DNA of 8,141 nucleotides from Gemmatimonadaceae bacterium (GTDB taxonomy: Bacteria > Latescibacterota > UBA2968 > UBA8231): assembly GCA_002726335.1 (NCBI GenBank), contig PBSR01000074.1, positions 1-8,141 on the forward strand, in the 5' to 3' direction. The notes under the pieces are model-generated. The model was given only the letters and a program-made list of their open reading frames with translations. It made no database searches and had not been told where the DNA came from. Both the position numbers and the translations under genes were made by a program. Of this stretch, positions 1 through 6,339 are shown in pieces (position 1 is the stretch's first letter; each line of letters begins with the position of its first letter).

Positions 1-1224
1 GCCGTCAGGGACCAGGAGCTGGAGCAGTACCGGACGCTGGTGGATCCGCCGGACAGCTTCGCCGAGGGCTTCACGGTACGCACCGCCCTCGGAATCCTGT
101 TCATCGCCGTCGTCATGATGCCCAGCTCCATCTACATGGGGCTCATCGCCGGACAGTCTCTGGGGGCGGCGGCGGAGTGGGTCACCATCATCCTCTTCGC
201 CGAGCTGGCGCGACGCTCCTTCAAGCCCCTGTCCAAGCAGGAGCTCTACATCCTCTACTACGTGGGCGGGTCGCTGGTGGCCATGGTCGGTGGTGGCGCC
301 CTGGCGGGGGGGCCCTTTGCCAACCTGATCTGGGATCAGTATCTCGTGCAGTCGCCGGCGGCACAGAGCCTGGGTATCGCCGACCAGATCCCCCGCTGGG
401 TGGTGCCCGCCGCCGATTCGGACGCCCTGCGGGACCGCACCTTCTGGCACGCCGACTGGAAGATGGCCATCACCCTGTTGATCGTCGGCGGCGTGCTGTC
501 GCGCGTCTCGTGGATCACCATGGGCTACGGCCTGTTCCGCCTGACCAGCGACGTGGAGCGGCTGCCCTTCCCCATGGCTCCCATCGCCGCCGAGGGCGCC
601 ACGGCACTGTCCGAGAGCGGTACCGACACCTGGCGCTGGCGCATCTTCAGTATCGGTGCCATGATCGGCCTCACCTTCGGCGCCATCTACGTCTTCCTCC
701 CGGCTTTCACCAACGCCATCTTCGGCAAGGCCGTACACATCATCCCCATCCCGTGGATCGACCTGACGAAGAACACCGAGGCGTTTCTGCCGGCGGCACC
801 CACCGGCATCTCGACGAATCTGGGCCTCGTCATCGTCGGTATGGTGCTGCCTTTCTCGGTTGTGGTCGGACGGTTTGCCGCCGCCATGGTCTATGTCTTC
901 GTCAATCCCGTCCTCTACCACTACGAGATTCTGATCTCGTGGCGTCAGGGCATGGACACGATCACCACCGAGTTCTCCAACAGCATCGACTTCTGGCTCA
1001 GCTTCACCATCGGTACCGCCTTCGCCATCGCCCTGGCAGGCGTTTACAGCGTGATCAGAGCCGTGCAGGGATATCGTGCGAGGAAGTCAGAACAGAACGC
1101 ATCCGAGACGGAGGGGGCTGTGGCCAACCGGGGCGACTTCTCCGTGACCCTTGCCATGAGCCTCTTCATACTCTGTACACTGGGGTACGTCGGGCTCTGC
1201 ACCTGGCTGGTCGGCAGCGACTGA
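1..1224 (+). CDS. OPT-like polytopic membrane transporter, N-terminal portion (5'-truncated; ends at in-frame TGA)
   Basis: The frame is open from the first base of the window, so the true start lies upstream; the GTG at 40 is only the first possible start inside the window. The 407 codons before the TGA encode about nine hydrophobic segments (roughly codons 27-45, 52-65, 82-100, 154-175, 215-240, 285-305, 306-325, 340-360, 385-405). A loop with the signature LTSDVERLPFPMAPIAAEGA near codons 180-199 resembles the ERLPFP-type loop of the oligopeptide transporter (OPT) superfamily, whose members move peptides or metal chelates across the inner membrane. I infer an OPT-like importer; the substrate cannot be read from sequence. 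The frame continues in phase after the TGA as the next entry, and the two together give at least 659 codons, a normal full OPT length. This is therefore one gene interrupted by a stop, either a real nonsense mutation or a base error. It is transcribed towards, and convergent with, the minus-strand operon. Confidence 0.75.
   Translation, partial: AVRDQELEQYRTLVDPPDSFAEGFTVRTALGILFIAVVMMPSSIYMGLIAGQSLGAAAEWVTIILFAELARRSFKPLSKQELYILYYVGGSLVAMVGGGALAGGPFANLIWDQYLVQSPAAQSLGIADQIPRWVVPAADSDALRDRTFWHADWKMAITLLIVGGVLSRVSWITMGYGLFRLTSDVERLPFPMAPIAAEGATALSESGTDTWRWRIFSIGAMIGLTFGAIYVFLPAFTNAIFGKAVHIIPIPWIDLTKNTEAFLPAAPTGISTNLGLVIVGMVLPFSVVVGRFAAAMVYVFVNPVLYHYEILISWRQGMDTITTEFSNSIDFWLSFTIGTAFAIALAGVYSVIRAVQGYRARKSEQNASETEGAVANRGDFSVTLAMSLFILCTLGYVGLCTWLVGSD
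1222..1224 (+). other. In-frame TGA interrupting the transporter gene
   Basis: The codon series reads GTC GGC AGC GAC TGA CAC CTG GTG CTG TTC and stays open in the same phase for 251 further codons. The stop lies in a short loop between two hydrophobic segments. One base change from TGG (Trp) is the simplest origin. Three neighbouring genes end in TGA (4525-4527, 3042-3044, 6337-6339), so TGA is a normal stop in this genome. Confidence 0.9.
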
Positions 1225-1230
1225 CACCTG

Positions 1231-1980
1231 GTGCTGTTCTACTTCTTCTTCGGTTTCGTCTTCACGCCGGTCATCTCCTACATCAACGCCCGCCTCATCG
1301 GCATGGCCGGACAGCACGTGGGCTTTCCCATGGTCCGTGAGGCCACCTTCATCCTCTCCGGCTACCAGGGCACCGCCATCTGGTTCGCGCCGTTTCCCAT
1401 TCGCGACTACGGCGGCACGGCGCAACAGTTCCGCGAGGTGGAGCTCACCGGTACGCGGCTGACGAGCCTGATCAAGGCGGAGATCTTCATGTTCCCCGTC
1501 GTCATGGTCGCCAGCTTCCTGTTCTGGTCCTACATCTGGGGCTCCGGCGACCCCATCCCCTCCGACGCCTACCCCTACGCACAGAAGATGTGGCACCGTC
1601 GGGCCCTGTACCAGTCGTTGTGGATTTCGTCGACCGTAACGGGGCAGAGCCCGTTGTTTCAAGCCATCGACCTGAACGTGATCCTTGGGGGGCTCGGCTT
1701 CGGTCTGGGCTCCTTCGCCGTGCTGTCCCTGTTCAAGCTGCCCACCATGCTGCTCTACGGTTTCATCAGCGGTCTCGGCGATTTGCCCCACGCCCTGATC
1801 CCGGAGATGATCGGCGCCCTGATCGGCCGCTACTACTTCGAGAGGCGTTTCGGCTGGCGCGACTGGCGCCGGCGCACTCCCGTGCTGGCCGCCGGGTTCG
1901 CCTGCGGCATGGGTCTGATCGGCATGACGGGGGTCGCCATCGCCCTGTTGCGCTCGACGGTGGCGACGACGCCCTGGTAG
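1231..1980 (+). CDS. OPT-like transporter, C-terminal portion (same frame, after the TGA)
   Basis: This is the downstream part of the transporter, in exactly the same frame as the N-terminal part. It begins within a membrane helix (LFYFFFGFVFTPVISYINAR), holds about five hydrophobic segments, and carries the glycine-rich stretch GGLGFGLGSFAVLSLFKLP followed by ISGLGDLPHALIPEMIGALIG near the end, then a basic loop and a last helix before TAG. OPT-type transporters have comparable C-terminal helices. The GTG at 1231 is a formal start only: there is no Shine-Dalgarno sequence in front of it, and a start here would delete the upstream half of the protein. I read it as the remainder of a disrupted or misread gene rather than an independent protein. 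It stops 28 bp before the end of the convergent Gfo/Idh/MocA gene. Confidence 0.65.
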   Translation: MLFYFFFGFVFTPVISYINARLIGMAGQHVGFPMVREATFILSGYQGTAIWFAPFPIRDYGGTAQQFREVELTGTRLTSLIKAEIFMFPVVMVASFLFWSYIWGSGDPIPSDAYPYAQKMWHRRALYQSLWISSTVTGQSPLFQAIDLNVILGGLGFGLGSFAVLSLFKLPTMLLYGFISGLGDLPHALIPEMIGALIGRYYFERRFGWRDWRRRTPVLAAGFACGMGLIGMTGVAIALLRSTVATTPW

Positions 1981-2008
1981 ACAGAGCCACGCGTGTGTGG
2001 TGCGGCTG
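1981..2008. terminator. Convergent gap with weak hairpin
   Basis: This 28-bp gap separates the transporter stop from the stop of the minus-strand operon. It holds a short stem, CCAC (1987-1990) with GTGG (1997-2000), or alternatively AGCC (1985-1988) with GGCT (2004-2007). No T-tract follows on either strand, so an intrinsic terminator is only a guess from position. Confidence 0.2.
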
Positions 2009-3055
2009 TTAGGGGAGGTGTTCGTAGGCGCGAAAGACGATGTCGAGGTCACGCCGCGCCCGGGCGAGATTCGAGTACGGCGTACGGCCCTTCCCGATAC
2101 ACGCGAGAAATTCGTCCGTCATCGCCTCGTACCCCATCAGGTCGCCGAAGCCGGGGAAGCTCAGCCCCTTCCTGCCGGGCCCACGAATATCGACGTAGAT
2201 GCCGTTGCTCTCGAACAGGATCCGTCCCGCTTCGCCTTCGATTCGGGAGTGCTGAAAGGTGCCTTTCGTCATCGACGGCACATCCCAGGCATAATGCAGA
2301 TTCACCTCGAGGCCGCCCTCGTACGCGAGTGTGAGCCGGGACTGCCGCTCTGCCGGCCCTCCCGGCGACGCTGTGGGAAACTCGGCAGACACGGAGGTTG
2401 GCACCCGAATCGGCGGCGGCAGCGTTCTGGGTTCCTCTCCCGAATCCGCCAGGGCAGCTGCCACGGCCGGATCCACCCGCGCCAGTGACGTATCGGCCAG
2501 ATCCGCCGCCAGTGCCACGAAGTGAATCCCGCCCTCCAGCAGCGCCCCGCAGGCTGCCTTCCAGTTCACCGCCTGCTGCTGCGTCAGCTTCTTCACCTGC
2601 ATCGACTGCACCGGGCCGATGCCATCCCACAGGATGGTCTCCCGCATCAGCGCCAGTGACGGCTTGTAGTAGTAGTTCTCCGCCACCAACACGAAGGCCC
2701 CCCGGGGTGCGGCAGCCGCCGCCGCTTCGATCCGGGTCAGCTCATCGGGTGAAACACAGAGAGGCTTCTCCACCATCACCGGCTTGCCGGCGGCCAGCGC
2801 TGTCAGCACTTGCTCCGTGTGCTGCTCGGGCGGCGTGGCGATGACGATCGCATCACATCCAGCCACGAGGGCCTCGAACTCCCCGCTCACCTTGCCGTGG
2901 AAGCGGTTGCCGAAGTCCTCCGCCTTTTCCCGGGTCCGGTTGTGGAACACCAGGTCTGTGCCTCTCTTGGCGAGATGGCCGGCGTGCAGCCTGCCGATGG
3001 TGCCGCAGCCCGTCAGTCCGATCCGGGACGTTTTCTGACTCTCACGCATCCGCAT
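2009..3055 (-). CDS. Gfo/Idh/MocA family oxidoreductase
   Basis: A 348-residue predicted NAD(P)-dependent sugar or cyclitol dehydrogenase, the usual size for the family (about 330-400). The N-terminal Rossmann fold shows the dinucleotide motif GCGTIG at residues 16-21, then VIATPPEQH near 71-79 and the family signature VEKPL at 95-99 (the Lys of EKP is the conserved lysine). The C-terminal substrate domain carries GGIHFV at 175-180, where the His is the usual catalytic residue. A Pro/Ala-rich stretch at about 192-230 looks like a loop insertion. The chosen ATG overlaps the GMC stop by 14 nt; a second ATG two codons later (start at 3049) gives an 8-nt overlap and is equally possible. There is no clear Shine-Dalgarno sequence, which suggests translational coupling to the GMC gene. 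It is the last gene of the operon and ends in TAA. The substrate is unknown; with a GMC partner, a keto- or acetal-sugar is plausible. Confidence 0.9.
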   Translation of the reverse strand: MRMRESQKTSRIGLTGCGTIGRLHAGHLAKRGTDLVFHNRTREKAEDFGNRFHGKVSGEFEALVAGCDAIVIATPPEQHTEQVLTALAAGKPVMVEKPLCVSPDELTRIEAAAAAAPRGAFVLVAENYYYKPSLALMRETILWDGIGPVQSMQVKKLTQQQAVNWKAACGALLEGGIHFVALAADLADTSLARVDPAVAAALADSGEEPRTLPPPIRVPTSVSAEFPTASPGGPAERQSRLTLAYEGGLEVNLHYAWDVPSMTKGTFQHSRIEGEAGRILFESNGIYVDIRGPGRKGLSFPGFGDLMGYEAMTDEFLACIGKGRTPYSNLARARRDLDIVFRAYEHLP

Positions 3056-4535
3056 CGATGATCGCCGGCGCCACGCGCAGGGCGTTGGCGGCGATCGTCA
3101 GGCTGGGGTTTACACCGCTGCTCGTCGGGAAGGCGGAACCGTCGGTGACCCACAGGTTGTCCACGCCCCAGACCCGGCCCTGCGGGTCGAGGGCTCCCTC
3201 CTCCGGCGTGGCCGCCATGCCGACGGTGCCGACGCCGTGGGAGAAACTGTCGATCTCGTAGAGGCGTGTCCTCCACGCCCCGGCTGCTTTCAACACGCGT
3301 CGCGCGCGCATCACCAGGTAATCCCGTCGCTCGTAATCGGCCGCCGAATACTCGTGATCCACCCTAGGTGTGGCCACACCGAAGCCGTCCGGCTCTCCGA
3401 GGGTCACCACATTCCCGACCCGCGGATCGTCCTCGGCGATACAGAGAAGATTCTGCATGAAGGCCGACAGCCAGCCGGCCACGCGGCGCAGCCCGGGCGG
3501 GGCGTGATGCTCGATCACCTGCCGTGCCGGTGTGTAGATGTCCTGGATCGTCCCCGTCGCCGTGCCCAGCCTGTCGCGCATGTCGTCGTAGAAGTCGGTC
3601 AAGCAGAGCTGCTTGTGGAACGTGTTCTCAGGATTCGTCTGCCTGCGGAAGACGCCGGTGACCACCGCGTTGCAGTGCCGCATCAGTCGCCGGCCGATCC
3701 AGTAGCCTCCCGGCGACCTCCCGTCGAAACCGGAGCGCAGCAGCAGAGCTGGCGTCTGTAGAGCCCCGGCCGCCACGATGAACCTGGACGCAGCGACGGA
3801 ACAGACCTCACCCGTCTCTGCATCGACATACTCCAGCTCACCCACGCGGTCTCCGTCGGTGAGCAGCCGTGAGGCGATCACGCCAGCACGGATCTCCAGT
3901 CCCTGATCCTGCGCCCGGTTCAGCACCATCGCCGTCAGGTCGTTCTTTGCCTCGATGCGGCAGGGGTATCCATCACAGGTGTTGCACAGGACGCAGAGAG
4001 GCCGGGACTCGTCGCCGAAGTTCAGCGCCATGGGCAGGGCGAAGGGACGGTATCCCAGCGACCGGGCGGCATCGTGCAGTCGTCGCGCTGGCGCCGTGAA
4101 GTCGATGGACTGACGAGGATAGGGTGCCGAACGAGGCGGATCCTGCGGATCGGCGCCGGCCAGCCCGTACACGTCCAGCAGGTTTTCGGCCCGTGTGTAG
4201 TGCGGCTCGAGATCGTCGTAGTCAAACGGCCAGCGATCCAGGTCCGAGGGACGCATGCGCAGCGACGCGCCGCCGTAGAAAACAGAGCTGCCGCCCACGG
4301 TCTCGTGATGCCACATGTCGCTGTAGCTGCGGGCACCGTACTGGCGCACGTGGACGGGTGAAGGACTGCGGTAGCGGTCCCCCAGAAGAATCTGCCGCGG
4401 ATCCCAGTCGCCGTCGTCGCGCGCCACGGGCTGACCCCGCTCCAGTAACAGAACGCGCAGCCCAGCCTCGGTCAGCGCCAGGGACGTGAAGGCGCCACCG
4501 AAACCCGAACCGACGATGACGGCATCATAGGGCAT
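3042..4535 (-). CDS. GMC-family FAD-dependent oxidoreductase
   Basis: A 497-residue flavoprotein predicted to oxidise an alcohol or sugar hydroxyl. The FAD-binding motif GSGFGG lies at residues 9-14, with LLLERG at 30-34 ending in the ribose-binding Glu32. VGGSSVFYGGAS at 80-91 is the second GMC signature. SHGVGTVGM at 432-440 supplies His433, aligned with the catalytic His of glucose and choline oxidases, and SGVNPSLT at 473-480 supplies Asn476 of the His-Asn pair. A cysteine cluster, CVLCNTCDGYPC (Cys181, 184, 187, 192), lies in the middle; similar Cys-rich segments hold an iron-sulfur cluster in FAD-dependent glucose and fructose dehydrogenases, so electron transfer to a carrier rather than oxygen is possible. 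I chose the ATG at 4535 because it puts the FAD motif at the N-terminus; a longer frame begins at 4727 but its extra 64 residues are low-complexity Ser/Thr and shadow the upstream gene. There is no signal peptide, so it is probably cytoplasmic. The start overlaps the upstream stop by 11 nt. Confidence 0.93.
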   Translation of the reverse strand: MPYDAVIVGSGFGGAFTSLALTEAGLRVLLLERGQPVARDDGDWDPRQILLGDRYRSPSPVHVRQYGARSYSDMWHHETVGGSSVFYGGASLRMRPSDLDRWPFDYDDLEPHYTRAENLLDVYGLAGADPQDPPRSAPYPRQSIDFTAPARRLHDAARSLGYRPFALPMALNFGDESRPLCVLCNTCDGYPCRIEAKNDLTAMVLNRAQDQGLEIRAGVIASRLLTDGDRVGELEYVDAETGEVCSVAASRFIVAAGALQTPALLLRSGFDGRSPGGYWIGRRLMRHCNAVVTGVFRRQTNPENTFHKQLCLTDFYDDMRDRLGTATGTIQDIYTPARQVIEHHAPPGLRRVAGWLSAFMQNLLCIAEDDPRVGNVVTLGEPDGFGVATPRVDHEYSAADYERRDYLVMRARRVLKAAGAWRTRLYEIDSFSHGVGTVGMAATPEEGALDPQGRVWGVDNLWVTDGSAFPTSSGVNPSLTIAANALRVAPAIIDADA

Positions 4536-5337
4536 CGCGCCACACGACCAGCTCGTAGATGTAGATGCCCAGGAGACCGGCCATGATGGCGAGCGCCGCG
4601 TAGTGGTACTTCTCGCGGGTGTCCAGCTCGTGCTGATGGCGCTCGATATCAGGGCGGAATTTCCCAGACATGTTCCGCTGGATGTAGGTCTTGTAGTACT
4701 CGACAGCGAAACGTTCGAGACCGCCATTCATGTAGATCAGGAAGCCGACGGACACGGGCGACTGGCTGTCATTGACGAAATAGAACAGGGGGCTGAGCAC
4801 GGCGAGCACGACACCGGAGCGCTGGAACTTGAGGGGCTGGAAGCCCTCGAAGGGAGCGTCCTTGTAGGCACCGCCAAGAGACACCACGAGCCCCGTGCCA
4901 TAGGCGGCGATGACGAACCACAGGAAGCGCTCCACCGTGACGTCGATCCAGACCACACCGAAGACAACGGCGACGATTGCCGTACCGACGGCATAGCGGG
5001 CGAAATCACTGGCCACGTGATGGCCAAAGAAAGTGATCCGCGAAGGCACGAAGTATTTCGCCTGATCTTCGGTACGGAAAAAGCCTTTGTAGATCTCGGC
5101 CAGAAACCGCTCCAGGCCCATGGTCAGGAAGAACAGCTGAAACAGGCCCAGGCCGACGATGCGGTCGTGGAATGCCGGCAACGTGTATAGCACGGCGAAG
5201 ATGGCCACGTTGAAGTAGATGCTGCGGGGAAAGGTCCTGGCCTTGAAACCCTCGTAGGGCGAGTCCTTGAAGGCTCCCCAGAGAGAGGTGTACAGACCGG
5301 ACACGGCGGCGATGACGGGTAGAATGGCGGTGGGCAT
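4525..5337 (-). CDS. Uncharacterised membrane protein with internal duplication, first gene of the GMC operon
   Basis: A 270-residue protein with about eight hydrophobic segments (roughly 3-20, 41-55, 60-75, 115-131, 139-156, 175-188, 195-206, 246-267). I do not recognise a named family. Two copies of a unit of about 80 residues are visible, at 8-88 and 142-221. Each has GA[FY]KD[SA]P[YF]EGF, then F[PQ]RS, then GLERF followed by ExYK, and each is followed by a similar short tail (AKYFVP and SGKFRP). A polar segment with HQHELDTREKYHY at 234-246 precedes the last helix. There are no CxxCH haem motifs and no obvious cofactor site; the His pair at 106-107 and the polar histidines could be ligands but nothing proves it. 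The start ATG has no Shine-Dalgarno sequence; the N-terminus runs straight into a helix, which supports it. The TGA stop overlaps the GMC start. A role as membrane anchor or electron acceptor for the GMC enzyme is inferred from position only. Confidence 0.85.
   Translation of the reverse strand: MPTAILPVIAAVSGLYTSLWGAFKDSPYEGFKARTFPRSIYFNVAIFAVLYTLPAFHDRIVGLGLFQLFFLTMGLERFLAEIYKGFFRTEDQAKYFVPSRITFFGHHVASDFARYAVGTAIVAVVFGVVWIDVTVERFLWFVIAAYGTGLVVSLGGAYKDAPFEGFQPLKFQRSGVVLAVLSPLFYFVNDSQSPVSVGFLIYMNGGLERFAVEYYKTYIQRNMSGKFRPDIERHQHELDTREKYHYAALAIMAGLLGIYIYELVVWRDAL
4675..4914 (-). repeat. Internal protein repeat, copy B (membrane protein residues 142-221)
   Basis: Starts VIAA, contains GAYKDAPFEGF (156-166), KFQRS (170-174) and GLERF (206-210), and ends YIQR. 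Spacing between landmarks differs from copy A by only about three residues. Confidence 0.8.
5074..5316 (-). repeat. Internal protein repeat, copy A (membrane protein residues 8-88)
   Basis: Starts VIAA, contains GAFKDSPYEGF (21-31), TFPRS (35-39) and GLERF (74-78), and ends GFFR. It pairs with copy B at the protein level; the DNA copies have diverged, so the duplication is old. Confidence 0.8.
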
Positions 5338-5348
5338 GGTGACGGAGG

Positions 5349-5378
5349 AAGATACCGGACCGATCCGGGAGACGCCAA
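5349..5378 (-). promoter_or_regulatory. Possible sigma70-type promoter of the minus-strand operon
   Basis: On the minus strand, TTGGCG (5378-5373) and TATCTT (5354-5349) are separated by 18 bp, each a four-of-six match to the -35 and -10 consensus. Transcription would begin only about five bases before the ATG at 5337, giving a nearly leaderless message, which agrees with the absence of a Shine-Dalgarno sequence there. The match is weak. Confidence 0.25.
5355..5368. promoter_or_regulatory. Dyad between the putative -35 and -10 of the minus-strand operon
   Basis: CCGGA (5355-5359) and TCCGG (5364-5368) are perfect inverted arms around a 4-bp centre. The position inside the promoter spacer would suit a repressor or MerR-type operator, but a 5-bp arm in GC-rich DNA can arise by chance. 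Confidence 0.25.
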
Positions 5379-5407
5379 GGGTGGCCCGAGCTTCCTTGCA
5401 TGAGCGA

Positions 5408-5429
5408 CGGGTGCTACCTTAGCAGCCCG
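5408..5429. promoter_or_regulatory. Extended dyad symmetry upstream of the isomerase gene
   Basis: CGGG-TGCTA (5408-5416) faces TAGCA-g-CCCG (5420-5429) around a CCT centre. That gives nine paired positions with a single bulged G at 5425. It lies roughly at the -35 position for the TAGAAT box at 5434-5439 and about 47 bp from the isomerase ATG, so an operator is the most natural reading; an RNA hairpin is the alternative. Confidence 0.4.
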
Positions 5430-5433
5430 TTGG

Positions 5434-5439
5434 TAGAAT
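5434..5439 (+). promoter_or_regulatory. Possible -10 box of the isomerase-propeller operon
   Basis: TAGAAT matches TATAAT at five of six positions. No good -35 hexamer lies 16-18 bp upstream, where the dyad sits instead, so activator dependence or a chance match are both possible. Confidence 0.25.
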
Positions 5440-5464
5440 CGCTCTGCTTCCCATCCCGATTCCC

Positions 5465-5468
5465 GGAG
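5465..5468 (+). promoter_or_regulatory. Ribosome binding site of the isomerase gene
   Basis: GGAG seven bases before the ATG at 5476; it fixes the start of the isomerase-like protein. Confidence 0.6.
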
Positions 5469-5475
5469 TTGACCC

Positions 5476-6339
5476 ATGCGACTCGGTGTTGTGGGCATGA
5501 CGCCCCCGGATTTCCGTGACATCGACGCCAGTCACCTGGCCGCCATCGCCGATCTGCAGCTCACCGGCGCCGCCAGCCATGCCTCCCTCGACGGACTCGG
5601 TGACGTCACATCGGCACAGCTGGCCAGCGTCCGCTCCGCCGTGGAAGCGGCGGGTATGGAGTTCGTGCAGTTTGGTCTGGGTTTCGGGCAATGCCTGTTC
5701 GACCCAGACTCTTCTGTCGTTCAGCCATTGATCGAGAGCATCGGTCACGGCATCGAAGTCGCCGCCGAACTGCAGGCCCACTACTGCCTCATCCGCACCG
5801 GCAGCCTCAACCCGAAGGGCTCCTACAGCGCCTCGCCCGAAAACCATCGACCCGAGTGTCGTGATCGTCTCGTAGAAACGCTGCGCGCCATCGCCGACAA
5901 GGCGGAGACAGCAGGTGTTACGATGGTCGTGGAGACCCACCTGCTGACGATCATGGATTCACCTGAAGCCAACGCTTCAATTCTCGCCGACGTGGGTTCT
6001 GGCCACATGCGGATTGTGATGGACTGTTGCAACCATTTCCAGGCCGTGCATCAGGTCTACGACTCGCGCCCGCGCCTCGACGACATCTTCCGGCTGATGG
6101 GACCCATCGCCGGCTGCGGCCACCTGAAAGACGCCGCTGTCCGCGACGGCTTCGTCAGCCACATTGACGAGGAGGTCCCCGGTGAGGGCGATCTCGATCT
6201 CGGGTACCTGCTGCAACTGTGGCAGGCCATGTACGCCGACGGCTACATGCTGCTCGAGCACCTGCCGAACGAGAAGTATCCTCTTGCCGCCAAGAACGCC
6301 CACCGTATCGCAGCCGAAGCCGGCGTGGAGATCCACTGA
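5476..6339 (+). CDS. Sugar phosphate isomerase/epimerase-like TIM-barrel protein (AP endonuclease 2 family)
   Basis: A 287-residue protein of the xylose-isomerase-like TIM-barrel family, whose members are metal-dependent isomerases, epimerases, dehydratases or C-glycoside lyases. The metal-binding residues can be followed in order: Glu153 in VVETH (151-155), Asp183 in VMDCCN (181-186), His216 in CGHLKDA (214-220) and Glu261 in LLEHLP (259-264); EVPGEGDLD at 233-241 is the typical loop before the last strands. The length is normal and the ligand set complete, so the enzyme is probably active. A GGAG ribosome site fixes the start. It is the first gene of a plus-strand pair, and its TGA shares one base with the ATG of the propeller gene. 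It diverges from the GMC operon across 138 bp, which suggests shared regulation and a shared sugar substrate. The exact substrate cannot be told. Confidence 0.9.
   Translation: MRLGVVGMTPPDFRDIDASHLAAIADLQLTGAASHASLDGLGDVTSAQLASVRSAVEAAGMEFVQFGLGFGQCLFDPDSSVVQPLIESIGHGIEVAAELQAHYCLIRTGSLNPKGSYSASPENHRPECRDRLVETLRAIADKAETAGVTMVVETHLLTIMDSPEANASILADVGSGHMRIVMDCCNHFQAVHQVYDSRPRLDDIFRLMGPIAGCGHLKDAAVRDGFVSHIDEEVPGEGDLDLGYLLQLWQAMYADGYMLLEHLPNEKYPLAAKNAHRIAAEAGVEIH
6327..6330 (+). promoter_or_regulatory. Ribosome binding site of the propeller gene
   Basis: GGAG inside the last codons of the isomerase gene, eight bases before the ATG at 6339; it favours this start over the upstream in-frame start at 6219. 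Confidence 0.6.

Noticed and set aside
1222..1300. TGA at 1222 as a selenocysteine codon or as Trp in an alternative genetic code
   Set aside because: No convincing SECIS-like stem-loop follows, OPT-like proteins are not known selenoproteins, and three neighbouring genes use TGA as their true stop; high GC also argues against a code-4-type genome.
177..1340. 387-residue plus-strand frame
   Set aside because: Out-of-phase shadow of the transporter with an Arg/His/Gly-rich composition and no membrane segments.
1087..2052. 321-residue minus-strand open frame
   Set aside because: It is antisense to the transporter, is low-complexity (Gly/Glu/His/Ala-rich) and resembles no protein family; long antisense frames are common at this GC content.
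4536..4727. 64-residue N-terminal extension of the GMC protein
   Set aside because: The extra residues are Ser/Thr-rich, precede a complete FAD motif and fully overlap the upstream membrane protein in another frame.
6219..6338. Upstream start for the propeller protein
   Set aside because: It would lie inside the isomerase gene and add an Arg-rich stretch; the ATG at 6339 has a good ribosome site.
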